Shown: piece after piece, positions 56,174 to 64,000 of the stretch | Position numbering within the stretch: position 1 is the stretch's first letter | How the letters are laid out: each line of letters opens with the position of its first letter | Assembly: GCF_018100925.1 (NCBI RefSeq) | Contig: NZ_JAGJEH010000003.1 | Span: forward strand, 597,004 to 661,003 | DNA: 64,000 bases | Direction: 5' to 3' | Source of the DNA: Pseudoalteromonas luteoviolacea | GTDB taxonomy: Bacteria; Pseudomonadota; Gammaproteobacteria; Enterobacterales; Alteromonadaceae | Made by a program: the position numbers and the translations under genes | The notes under the pieces: model-generated | Told to the model about the DNA's origin: nothing | Database searches by the model: none | Seen by the model: only the letters and a program-made list of their open reading frames with translations

Positions 56174-56868
56174 GTGAGTTAAAAACTCTGGCCCATGAAG
56201 GGTTATGGAAAAATAACGCAGCGTTGGTTCAATTACTTGGATTATGCCCTCTTTTAGCCGTCACCAGTACCGTCACCAATGCACTTGGTTTAGGTATTGC
56301 GACGCTACTGGTTCTTGTGGGCTCAAATGTGACCGTATCAATTGTGAGAAATTGGGTGCCAAAAGATATACGCATCCCCGTTTTTGTCATGATTATTGCT
56401 GCATTTGTAACCATTATTCAATTACTGATGAATGCATATACCTTTGGTCTTTATCAGTCTTTAGGGATCTTCATTCCATTAATCGTGACCAACTGTGCCA
56501 TTATCGGCCGTGCTGAGGCCTACGCATCAAAGAATACACCTATCCTGTCAGCATGGGATGGAGTGATGATGGGTCTAGGGTTTGCCGCCGTATTAGTCAT
56601 TTTAGGGGCAATGCGAGAGCTAATTGGTCAAGGGACTTTGTTCGATGGAGCAGAGCTACTGCTCGGGGACTGGGCTGCATCACTGCGCCTTGAAATCATC
56701 AGCTTTGATAGCCAGTTTTTAGTTGCCATTTTACCGCCGGGCGCATTTTTAGGCTTAGGCCTTATCATCGCTGCAAAGAATTACTTTGACGAGCGCAAAA
56801 AGTCGCAAACCAAGCCTGCTGCACCTGTCGAAAAAACACAAAGAGCACGCGTAACCAGTCTTACTTAA
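56170..56868 (+). CDS. rsxE: Electron transport complex subunit RsxE
   Basis: With ATG 56170 overlapping the rsxG stop (ATGA), the protein has 232 residues and about six membrane segments. [21 protein letters not shown] and [15 protein letters not shown] are typical; it is homologous to RsxA and forms the membrane core with it. The C-terminus is basic. It is the last rsx gene, and nth follows after about 120 bases, as in E. coli. Confidence 0.95.
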   Translation: MSELKTLAHEGLWKNNAALVQLLGLCPLLAVTSTVTNALGLGIATLLVLVGSNVTVSIVRNWVPKDIRIPVFVMIIAAFVTIIQLLMNAYTFGLYQSLGIFIPLIVTNCAIIGRAEAYASKNTPILSAWDGVMMGLGFAAVLVILGAMRELIGQGTLFDGAELLLGDWAASLRLEIISFDSQFLVAILPPGAFLGLGLIIAAKNYFDERKKSQTKPAAPVEKTQRARVTSLT

Positions 56869-56989
56869 TTCATTTTTCACACTCACTTGAACCGTCATTC
56901 AATGGGTGTGAATAACCAAGCGTGATAGCACGGGGCAATCAAGGGCTGTCATGCTTGGTCAACCATAGCAAAACACTGAAAAAACCGTC

Positions 56990-57622
56990 ATGAATAAAGC
57001 AAAACGTTTAGAGATCTTAACTCGTTTACGTGAAGACAATCCAAACCCTGAATCAGATCTTGAATACAGCTCCCCATTTGAGCTATTAGTCGCGGTAACC
57101 TTGTCCGCTCAAGCCACAGATGTAGGCGTTAATAAAGCCACACGTAAACTGTTTCCTGTTGCCAACACCCCCGAAGCTATCGTAGAGCTAGGTGTTGAAG
57201 GATTAAAAGAGTATATCAAAACCATTGGTTTATATAATTCCAAAGCCAACAATGTTTACAAGCTTTGCCAGATCCTAATTGAAAAGCATGGCTCTGAAGT
57301 CCCTCAAGACCGCAAAGCATTAGAGGCGTTGCCAGGGGTTGGTAGAAAGACCGCAAATGTGGTACTCAATTGTGCATTTGGCTGGCCAACCATTGCGGTA
57401 GATACCCATATATTTCGAGTGTCCAATAGAACGAAATTCGCCATGGGCAAAGATGTCGTCGCCGTCGAAGAGAAACTAGAAAAAGTGGTTCCAAGAGAGT
57501 TTAAAGTCGATGTGCACCACTGGCTGATTTTGCACGGCCGTTATGTTTGCACTGCGCGAAAGCCAAAATGTGGCTCCTGTATTATTGAAGACTTATGTGA
57601 GTTTAAAGAGAAAGTTGAATAG
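56990..57622 (+). CDS. nth: Endonuclease III
   Basis: The 210-residue DNA glycosylase/AP lyase removes oxidised pyrimidines. The helix-hairpin-helix ALPGVGRKTANVVLNC with catalytic lysine and the aspartate in TIAVDTHIFRVSNR are present, and the C-terminal [4Fe-4S] cluster ligands are in CTARKPKCGSCIIEDLC. Linkage to rsx genes is widely conserved; a cause such as shared Fe-S or redox control is unproven. Confidence 0.97.
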   Translation: MNKAKRLEILTRLREDNPNPESDLEYSSPFELLVAVTLSAQATDVGVNKATRKLFPVANTPEAIVELGVEGLKEYIKTIGLYNSKANNVYKLCQILIEKHGSEVPQDRKALEALPGVGRKTANVVLNCAFGWPTIAVDTHIFRVSNRTKFAMGKDVVAVEEKLEKVVPREFKVDVHHWLILHGRYVCTARKPKCGSCIIEDLCEFKEKVE

Positions 57623-57681
57623 CAGTTTAACTTTTTAACCTCTCTTTTTGGAATTCGGGGCTATGTGCTATTAACTCCTTA

Positions 57682-57706
57682 AGAGCGGCAAATAGCAGTC
57701 CGCTCT
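57682..57706. terminator. Hairpin after nth
   Basis: AGAGCGG (57682-57688) and CCGCTCT (57700-57706) form a 7-bp stem with an 11-base loop, between nth and the convergent membrane protein. No T-tract is seen in either direction. Confidence 0.4.
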
Positions 57707-57804
57707 CGCAATTGCTCAAACGTGATATAAAGCAGCGAAGGGTGTGGCATCTGCACACTCCCTAGATATCATCACTGTTACTGTTTTGATTACATTTATT
57801 GTTA

Positions 57805-58344
57805 TCACTTATTATTGTTAATTGACTTTTTCTGTCTCCAAGGTTCAATTGGTTGCGTAAAATATCTCCACCAAACATATTTCCATGGGACCAAAATAAT
57901 CAGCACACAAATTCCAATGATCGATGCTTTCACATTTACAATGCCAGGGATCTCTTGGCCTGCCAGAAATGGCGGTAGTGCTACAACAGCCAACCAAACT
58001 ATTTTCCAAGCCATTTCATAGATCATAACCGGAAGAAACGCTAAAGGGCGAAATACGCCTCCAATTGCCAATATCGCAAGTGTGAATAACATAGAGTGCC
58101 CGAGCCCTCTCCAATTACTCCATTGCGAAGCGCCTTCTAGAAGATAATTCAATTGCTTTGAGCCCAATACGATGACCATAGCCGCAAAAATTATTCGAAG
58201 CCCCCAAGTCTTCCAAAGCGCGACTTTTGGAGCGCCATCTCGCATCGGATCAAACTCGTTACTATTATCACTAGTTGCATAACTGCCTTCATAATCACTC
58301 TTAGATTTTCTTCGCATAACCATACCTTGTTTTCTAAATTTCAC
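57805..58344 (-). CDS. Hypothetical membrane protein
   Basis: The 179-residue protein (or about 170 residues if the start is at 58317, MRRKSK) has a charged N-terminus of about 45 residues and four membrane segments; the inter-helix motif QEIPGIVNVKASIIGICV is not known to me. I do not recognise the family. It is convergent with nth and divergent from the AraC-type regulator at 58482, to which it could be functionally linked. Confidence 0.65.
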   Translation of the reverse strand: MKFRKQGMVMRRKSKSDYEGSYATSDNSNEFDPMRDGAPKVALWKTWGLRIIFAAMVIVLGSKQLNYLLEGASQWSNWRGLGHSMLFTLAILAIGGVFRPLAFLPVMIYEMAWKIVWLAVVALPPFLAGQEIPGIVNVKASIIGICVLIILVPWKYVWWRYFTQPIEPWRQKKSINNNK

Positions 58345-58481
58345 CTCAATGCTGCCATGGGGATGAGCTTAAAGAGCATCGAATTTGAAAATCGATGCTA
58401 AAAAAAGGCAATAAATCATAAGATTATCGAAAAAGAACAAAATTAATGTAGAATCACTGTAAAAGTAGGAGGGAGTATAAA

Positions 58482-59534
58482 GTGGATCTGCTAAAAATTG
58501 CGCAGCTAGTTACTGTATTGCTATGTCTTGCATTTGCCATCATTCATTATCGCCTTCGAAAAACACATGTTTTACATTTAGCGTTCGCCTTTTTTTGTGC
58601 ATCGTCGTCAATGCATATTGCATATAAATTAACAGACCACTATCTATCCCCCTATCATCATCTGATAGGTATTCTCGGTTTTGCCACTTGTAGCGGATAC
58701 TGGCTATTTTCACGTGCATTTTTCCGAAAAGCCAAGCCAATAAATCGCCATCACCTCCTTTTTGTCGGCTTACTCGGGGCGTGCTTGATATTGAGACACC
58801 TTTTGCGCTTTTCTGAAAAGATGTGGCTGCTAGATACAAACTGGCTACCTGTGTTAATAACCGTTTTATCAGAAGCGATTGCAATATTCTCTTCAGGTAT
58901 GCTCATTCTCGCGTTTTGGGAAGGCTATCGAGTGTTACACAATGCAACGGCAATACAACATAAAATAACCACGATTTATCTGTCTTCATTCATGATTTGC
59001 ATTGTCAGTGTAATGCTAGTTGCCGCAGCTCTACCAACCGGATTTTTGGCTGGTACAGGACGAGATTGGCTTGTGGTTTTCGCCTATACTTTAATACTGA
59101 CCAGCACACATGGGCTGATCCGATTTCGCCAACAGCGGCTTAATCTACAAGAAAAAAATACAGAGCCAAACCTTGAAGAAGAAATCACGCTTGCTAGCCA
59201 AATTCAAACATTGTTGGTTGAGGAAAAACGCTTTTTAGAATCAAGTTTGCGAGTCGCCGATATTGCTCGAGAGCTAGATGTTCCCGAATATCGAATCCGC
59301 GCGATTATGCTCAATAGTTTCAATGCCAAAAATTTTAATCATTACGTCAACCAAATGCGCATTGAATACGCTAAAACTTTACTTAGTGCACCCGATAAAC
59401 AAGACTGGCCCGTACTTGTTGTTGGCATTGAAAGTGGTTTTGCTTCTGCCGCCCCTTTTACCCGTGCATTTAAAGAGTTTGCTGGTTGCACCCCGGGGCA
59501 GTATCGCAAGCAACAGCTCGCTACCAGAAGCTGA
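58482..59534 (+). CDS. Membrane-anchored AraC-type transcriptional regulator
   Basis: The start is GTG at 58482, preceded by a strong GGAGG. The 350-residue protein has about seven membrane segments (about 5-215) and a C-terminal AraC helix-turn-helix domain (about 245-345; LRVADIARELDVPEYRIRAIM, VVGIESGFASAAPFTRAFKEF, TPGQYRK). Such proteins probably sense a signal at the membrane and regulate nearby genes; the signal is unknown. It is divergent from the hypothetical membrane protein at 57805-58344. Confidence 0.85.
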   Translation: MDLLKIAQLVTVLLCLAFAIIHYRLRKTHVLHLAFAFFCASSSMHIAYKLTDHYLSPYHHLIGILGFATCSGYWLFSRAFFRKAKPINRHHLLFVGLLGACLILRHLLRFSEKMWLLDTNWLPVLITVLSEAIAIFSSGMLILAFWEGYRVLHNATAIQHKITTIYLSSFMICIVSVMLVAAALPTGFLAGTGRDWLVVFAYTLILTSTHGLIRFRQQRLNLQEKNTEPNLEEEITLASQIQTLLVEEKRFLESSLRVADIARELDVPEYRIRAIMLNSFNAKNFNHYVNQMRIEYAKTLLSAPDKQDWPVLVVGIESGFASAAPFTRAFKEFAGCTPGQYRKQQLATRS

Positions 59535-59653
59535 CTCGATAGAGTGTTGTAGAAAGCGATGTGCACACCGGTGGAAAACACAAAATAACAAGAACAGCCT
59601 ATATTGCTTGAAGACTGCTCGAAAATATTATTTTTATTAACACGGGTCGCAAA

Positions 59654-60331
59654 TCATGGCGCTTTTACAGTTCGCTTCAATACCAACCACCGCTTTACCA
59701 AGACACTCGTGCCAAGAGTATCTTTTAATCTATTGTGCCAACCTGTAAAAAGCACTCTGATCAACCAATAAAAAAGCACAACAATCATAAGATAAATAAG
59801 GGCATTACTGTCTATAAAGCCTGGCCATCTATCTGATGTATTAGCGGAAAAAGACATAACGGCACCTAACAAAGCAAAACACGCTCTCCATGTGTGCCTT
59901 GCTATTCGATGTTTGCCACTAAGGCCACCACCTAAAATCATCTTAAGGTCTAAACACGCAGCCATCAGCGCCACCGATGCATGAATAGTAAAAATTGTTT
60001 TAAAAGTCGTTGAAAGCTCAGTAGCAGTATAAACAAAGTAAAATAGATCTAGGCTGACGTACAAGATTAAACACATTGCCAGCACGTCAAAAGTACCCGT
60101 TGACTGCTCTTTTCTTAAGACTATGGTCCAAGCGGTTACGCCATAGTAAAATGTCAGCAGTGACATGGTTAGGCCGCCATTAAAAAAAGCGGCTGTGGCA
60201 GTCATGACTATCATAGCTAAAAAAAATAGATTGCCGGACCACCTGTGCCAGAGCTTTCCCTTAGTAAAACTTAAAGCACCTATACCAAACAACAACAAAA
60301 ATGAACCCGCCATAATGTGTATTGTGAGCAT
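59654..60331 (-). CDS. DUF2306-like membrane protein
   Basis: The 225-residue protein has about six membrane segments. The beginning (HIMAGSFLLLFGIGALSFTKGKLWHRWSGNLFFLAMIVM) matches the conserved part of DUF2306, with histidines that could bind haem or metal, although this is not shown. The start has a strong AAGGAGG. No function is established for the family. The nearest gene on the same strand (AraC-type, 60670) is too far for a tight operon. Confidence 0.75.
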   Translation of the reverse strand: MLTIHIMAGSFLLLFGIGALSFTKGKLWHRWSGNLFFLAMIVMTATAAFFNGGLTMSLLTFYYGVTAWTIVLRKEQSTGTFDVLAMCLILYVSLDLFYFVYTATELSTTFKTIFTIHASVALMAACLDLKMILGGGLSGKHRIARHTWRACFALLGAVMSFSANTSDRWPGFIDSNALIYLMIVVLFYWLIRVLFTGWHNRLKDTLGTSVLVKRWLVLKRTVKAP

Positions 60332-60669
60332 TACGCCTCCTTGTGACCTCGAGCTATGCCATGGGTGGTTCAGCTAAATAGTCAGCTCCGACTAATTCAT
60401 ATTAATGCCCATCCACACCATTGACTTGGTTAGTTTTTAAACATGTTATTTTTGGTAATTTGGCATAACAACAAGACATTGGACACCTATGAAATGTTAC
60501 AAAACATGAACGCTCTCATCACTTGAGTAACTTTAAATTGTAAGTCAGTTACCTACTAAATATAAAAAACAATACATTTTGTGATTTATGGCGTTGAACA
60601 AGCTTGGAGAAAAAGAAGCTATATTAGAAAAACCCAACCCACAAAAACCTCTATGACAAACATTTAAGC
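60332..60669. other. Gene-free stretch between DUF2306-like and AraC-type genes
   Basis: About 340 bases of AT-rich sequence. It must hold the promoter of the DUF2306-like gene. I see no RNA gene, repeat or strong hairpin. Confidence 0.5.
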
Positions 60670-61425
60670 TTATTTCTCACTAATTAATAAGCTTTTTGCC
60701 TGTCTGATTGTCATACCAAATGTACTTCTAAATGTGCGGCTCAAATGCGCGCTGTCAGAAAATCCAGCGCCATAGGCTGCTTCTGTAGCCGTCGCGCCAT
60801 TCATCATCATCTGCAATGCACAGGTCATTCTTCTCCATAATAGGTATGGTCGCCACGCTATCCCGACTTGCTGTGAAAATAGATGCAAAAAACGACTCTC
60901 AGATAAATGACATTTTTGCGCCACCTCTTTTGCTCGCCACTGATTGGGCTTAGTACATGAAGCTGTGAAACAAAGATTTAGCTCATCCAGCAGTTCACCT
61001 ATACGAGGATCGGTAACTATACTTAGATCAGTATCTAACAAGCTCCCATCTAAGTTTATTGCGGCTAGCAAACTGGCAAAGTGACCAAACGCATCACCTT
61101 GATGCTTTATTGGCAATTCAATGTCAGCTCCTTGCAATATTGGCATAGACACCCAAGACTGGCTATTTAACCTCTCTTTTAAACTTTGTCCTAACATGCT
61201 ACTTGGCTCAATCAATAGCACCCACCCCTTAGTCATACTCAGGCAGTGAGTTTGCCTTGAATCAATGATCGCAACACTCTGAAGCGTTTCTCCATTCAAG
61301 GTACACATAGCATCACTGTCAGGCCAGATAAGCTGCATGGCAAGATGGCTATGATAATCAGCATCTATACTCTCGCCATATGTCAGTACTAAGCCTGTCT
61401 TTATCCAAACATTAGAGTTTGTCAC
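60670..61425 (-). CDS. AraC family transcriptional regulator
   Basis: The 251-residue soluble protein has a divergent N-terminal sensing region (with a cupin-like HSHLAMQLIW pattern near residue 27) and a C-terminal AraC DNA-binding domain (WRAKEVAQKCHLSESRFLHLFSQQVGIAWRPYLLWRR, EAAYGAGFSDSAHLSRTFRSTFGMTIRQAK). The DNA-binding motif is complete. The likely target genes are not evident; the DUF3703 gene behind it (61499) lies on the same strand upstream. Confidence 0.85.
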   Translation of the reverse strand: MTNSNVWIKTGLVLTYGESIDADYHSHLAMQLIWPDSDAMCTLNGETLQSVAIIDSRQTHCLSMTKGWVLLIEPSSMLGQSLKERLNSQSWVSMPILQGADIELPIKHQGDAFGHFASLLAAINLDGSLLDTDLSIVTDPRIGELLDELNLCFTASCTKPNQWRAKEVAQKCHLSESRFLHLFSQQVGIAWRPYLLWRRMTCALQMMMNGATATEAAYGAGFSDSAHLSRTFRSTFGMTIRQAKSLLISEK

Positions 61426-61498
61426 TTAAGTGCCTATTAATCTTCTTTTACCAACAGTGTATCTGCAATCCTAGTCACAATACTAGCGACTTGCATGT

Positions 61499-61837
61499 TC
61501 AATCACGTAAGAGCTTTCGAAGATCATCTGGTATTGGCATAGGCCTAAACGGATTCACATTTGCCCCTCCAGTATTCCCTTTTGGCACCCAAATGCGGGA
61601 GAAAATAATCGAGGCAAATATTCTCATGACTTGCCCAAGCACCTCTTTTTTATCACCTGTTTTAAAACCTACTTTTAGCATCCACCAATGACTTAGGGTA
61701 TGTCTGAACACATAGGACTGCCCTAATATATGCGCTCTTTCAAGGTGGAGAAAACAGTTATCAAAGTCTCCCTCCAAATACAGTACTTTTGCCGTTATCA
61801 ATTCATGTTGGAAAGCTTGTCGTAGTTCTTTGTTCAT
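61499..61837 (-). CDS. DUF3703 family protein
   Basis: The start at 61837 (MNKELRQAFQHEL) gives 112 residues. The pattern AKVLYLEGDFDNCFLHLERAHILGQSYVFRHTLSHWWML with SRIWVPKGNTGGANVN is characteristic of DUF3703, a small family of unknown function often found beside stress or metal genes. The frame is open to 62002, but this would add a 55-residue unusual leader. Confidence 0.78.
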   Translation of the reverse strand: MNKELRQAFQHELITAKVLYLEGDFDNCFLHLERAHILGQSYVFRHTLSHWWMLKVGFKTGDKKEVLGQVMRIFASIIFSRIWVPKGNTGGANVNPFRPMPIPDDLRKLLRD

Positions 61838-62023
61838 ATGATACCTATGTCGTTTTGAGCAATGAGACAAATTCGCTCTTTCTTTAACAAGCATCATAAA
61901 TAGTGTCGGAGTAATAAAATTGAATAAACTGGCTATTTGTTTGCTTTTGACATCGGCGTAGTCGGCTAGCAGTATAAAAGTGTTGAGGGAAAGAGCGTGC
62001 AATCACGCCCGTTACCTTGTTAT

Positions 62024-63604
62024 TTACCCTTGAAACTTAGCAATAAATTGATCAACCAAAGACTTTTGATCCGACAGTGCCTTTTGGGTATTTGACATGG
62101 TTTCTAACGACTTATCAGAGCTTTGTAATGAGTCAGTTGCCAATTGCGAAATAGTCACGGCATTATTGTTTAACTCATTACTCACCCCTGACATTTCTTC
62201 TGTTGAAGTGGCTATTTGATAGTTCAAGCTAGAGATATCATTAACGATGGCATTGATGCTATCCAAAGACGCCTTAGTACCTTCTGCTTTTTCGACACAC
62301 TGTCCTGACTTTTCAACGCCATTTTGGATCGCTTGCACTGCTCGTTCAGCTCTCTGTCTCAGATTCGCGACAATATCATCTATCTCTTTGGTAGAGTCTT
62401 GAGTTCTTTGAGCCAGTGCCCGAACCTCGTCCGCGACCACAGCAAACCCTCGACCTTGTTCCCCAGCCCGTGCGGCTTCAATCGCTGCGTTAAGTGCAAG
62501 TAGGTTCGTTTGTTCGGAGATCCCTCTGATCACGTCTACAACGCCGCCTATATTCACCGTTTGCGCATTCAAATCTTCAATATCAGACTGCGTTTGCGTC
62601 AACTCTTCAGACAAGGTGTAATTGTTCTCCATATTTTCATTAACCGCTAAACTGCCCTCTTTGACTGATTTTAGCGCCGCCTCAGATTGAGATGCTGCGT
62701 TGTTGGTATTCGAGGCGATCTCTTGAATCGTTGCTGTCATTTGATTAATCGCCGTTGCCAATGAGCCCGTTTGTGCCTGCTGGTTGTTGAGCAACTGTGC
62801 ACTTTTATCACACTCATCTACAGTTTCTTTCGCATGTTCACGTACGGTATCACTGGCATCTTTAACTCGTCCAAGCACGGCTCTTAACTCAGATTCTCGC
62901 GCTAACAAAGCCAATTCAATTGCTGCGATGTCATTGACTTTGTTGATATAAATTTTCTGCATCAATGGGTTATCATAAACCTTACGCGCTTTTTCGCTTA
63001 ACTCGCGAACAGGCAACAACCTTTGATATGTCAATGCCAATGCAATAATCACCAGTACAGTCTCCAAAATATAAGACCATGGCGAAGGCAAAGACGCAAA
63101 AACCATACTCAATATGTAAAATACTCCAATAATCAACATCATTTGAGTAGACAAAGACATTGAAGCTCGAGTAAAACTTTCCGCCGATGCACCATCATTG
63201 AGCTTTTGGTAGATTTTTTCTGCTCTATTGACTACAGCACGATCGGGCTTTGTTCTTACTGATTGGTATTCTACAGTCTGGCCACTGCCATTTGTAATTG
63301 GTGTGACATAGGCATTCACCCAGTAGTGATCCCCGTTCTTGCAGCGGTTTTTTACCATACCCATCCAAGGTTTACCTGACTCGATATAGTTCCATAAGTT
63401 TTGAAACGCGGCCTTAGGCATACTTGGGTGTCTGACAATATTATGTGGTTTTCCCTCTAGCTCATGAAGTTCAAAACCAGCAACTTCACAAAATTGGCGA
63501 TTCGCATATTTAATTTGGCCTTTGGTATTGGTGGTAGACAGCAAATTATAGGAGCTGGGGTAGTCGTACTCTCGGTTGGTTACCGTGGATCTTCCTTTAG
63601 TCAT
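62024..63604 (-). CDS. Aer-like PAS methyl-accepting chemotaxis protein
   Basis: The 526-residue protein starts with a PAS domain (about 20-120; [61 protein letters not shown]), as in the aerotaxis receptor Aer that senses redox through bound FAD. Two adjacent membrane segments (about 150-195) and a cytoplasmic signalling domain follow, with the hairpin tip [38 protein letters not shown], so it should bind CheA and CheW. It is a single-gene unit. Confidence 0.92.
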   Translation of the reverse strand: MTKGRSTVTNREYDYPSSYNLLSTTNTKGQIKYANRQFCEVAGFELHELEGKPHNIVRHPSMPKAAFQNLWNYIESGKPWMGMVKNRCKNGDHYWVNAYVTPITNGSGQTVEYQSVRTKPDRAVVNRAEKIYQKLNDGASAESFTRASMSLSTQMMLIIGVFYILSMVFASLPSPWSYILETVLVIIALALTYQRLLPVRELSEKARKVYDNPLMQKIYINKVNDIAAIELALLARESELRAVLGRVKDASDTVREHAKETVDECDKSAQLLNNQQAQTGSLATAINQMTATIQEIASNTNNAASQSEAALKSVKEGSLAVNENMENNYTLSEELTQTQSDIEDLNAQTVNIGGVVDVIRGISEQTNLLALNAAIEAARAGEQGRGFAVVADEVRALAQRTQDSTKEIDDIVANLRQRAERAVQAIQNGVEKSGQCVEKAEGTKASLDSINAIVNDISSLNYQIATSTEEMSGVSNELNNNAVTISQLATDSLQSSDKSLETMSNTQKALSDQKSLVDQFIAKFQG

Positions 63605-63892
63605 AGCAACTCACTCTAAATAAAAAAGCAATAGTAAGTGATAACGCTAATGCGAGCATGACAAAAATGACTAAAAATTGTTCTAAATCAAGCTTATGGG
63701 ATTGGGTTACATTGAAGTCTTGCCCAGTGACAAAAACTCAATAAACAATATCTTGATGGATATCGCACTTTATTTACCAAAGTCATTAAACACGAACGTC
63801 ACATGCGCACTGCATAGTAAATTAAAGTTAGCAAAGGGAATTAAATAAGCAAGATTAATGAAGAATATCATTCTAAGAGAAGTAGAGTAAAG
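63605..63892. other. Promoter region of the chemoreceptor and 3' flank of tRNA-Glu
   Basis: About 290 AT-rich bases. I see no gene here. The region behind the tRNA on the minus strand has no strong T-rich terminator. Confidence 0.4.
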
Positions 63893-63968
63893 TGGCGTCC
63901 CCTAGGGGATTCGAACCCCTGTTACCGCCGTGAAAGGGCGGTGTCCTAGGCCTCTAGACGAAGGGGAC
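63893..63968 (-). tRNA. tRNA-Glu (TTC)
   Basis: A complete 76-base cloverleaf with encoded CCA read on the minus strand: GTCCCCT/AGGGGAC acceptor, anticodon loop CTTTCAC with TTC (Glu), and T-arm AGGGG/CCCCT with TTCGAAT. All stems pair well. The gene is near the window edge, so upstream context on its strand is not visible. Confidence 0.96.
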
Positions 63969-64000
63969 ACAATTTTGTGTCACTAGGACTGGTTATTTAA

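Overview
The window looks like a chromosomal stretch of a marine gammaproteobacterium of the Alteromonadales, most likely Pseudoalteromonas. This is judged from moderate to low GC, the conserved gene blocks (rnhA-yafS-gloB-mltD; yqcC-truC-yqcA with DUF3549, DUF3301, syd and queF; tamAB; rsxABCDGE-nth; metE/metR) and the abundance of secreted phosphoesterases, c-di-GMP proteins and a chemoreceptor. I see no phage, transposase, integrase, CRISPR array or plasmid genes. Most of the window is ordinary backbone with some locally unusual sequence.

Layout. 1-7100 is an accessory block: a secreted beta-sandwich-like protein divergent from a purple-acid-phosphatase-like enzyme with PKD and PPC domains, then a Shewanella-like protein phosphatase divergent from a membrane-bound CadC-like regulator. 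The two divergent promoters share a motif of about 40 bp. 7250-11100 holds rnhA, yafS, gloB and mltD. 11100-18940 is the yqcA-truC-yqcC / DUF3549-DUF3301 / syd / queF neighbourhood, interrupted by a 620-bp array of 88-bp tandem repeats (14431-15050). 18942-26083 is one tightly overlapping minus-strand operon: tamA, tamB, a solute-binding-like protein and a lipoprotein cyclophilin. 26250-33560 carries an RraB-domain protein, radD, an H-NS-family gene, pyrC and a GAF-GAF-GGDEF-EAL protein. 33621-36730 is a decayed metE pseudogene next to an intact metR, with perfect MetJ-type boxes still in between. 36779-46770 holds an ElyC-like gene, small enzymes, a GST/LysR pair, an outer-membrane barrel protein, a TPR histidine kinase and a MATE-uvrB operon. 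46771-48442 is a gene-free AT-rich kilobase with two inverted DnaA boxes and clustered GATC sites, then four identical tRNA-Asn genes. 48443-57622 has a LapD/CsrD-like degenerate GGDEF-EAL protein, the six-gene rsx (rnf) operon and nth. 57805-63968 contains membrane proteins, two AraC-type regulators, a DUF3703 protein, an Aer-like chemoreceptor and a tRNA-Glu.

How the genes fit together. The tam operon suggests one unit for outer-membrane assembly and periplasmic folding. The Rsx complex and Nth form a classic electron-transfer and Fe-S repair-enzyme pair. The two c-di-GMP proteins suggest control of a sessile or motile lifestyle. Loss of metE implies methionine is made by another route, probably cobalamin-dependent MetH elsewhere (inference). 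I did not find a clear undescribed multi-gene system. The most distinctive items are the 88-bp array, the shared operator-like motif of the phosphoesterase block, the metE decay, and the DnaA-box/GATC/tRNA-Asn region.
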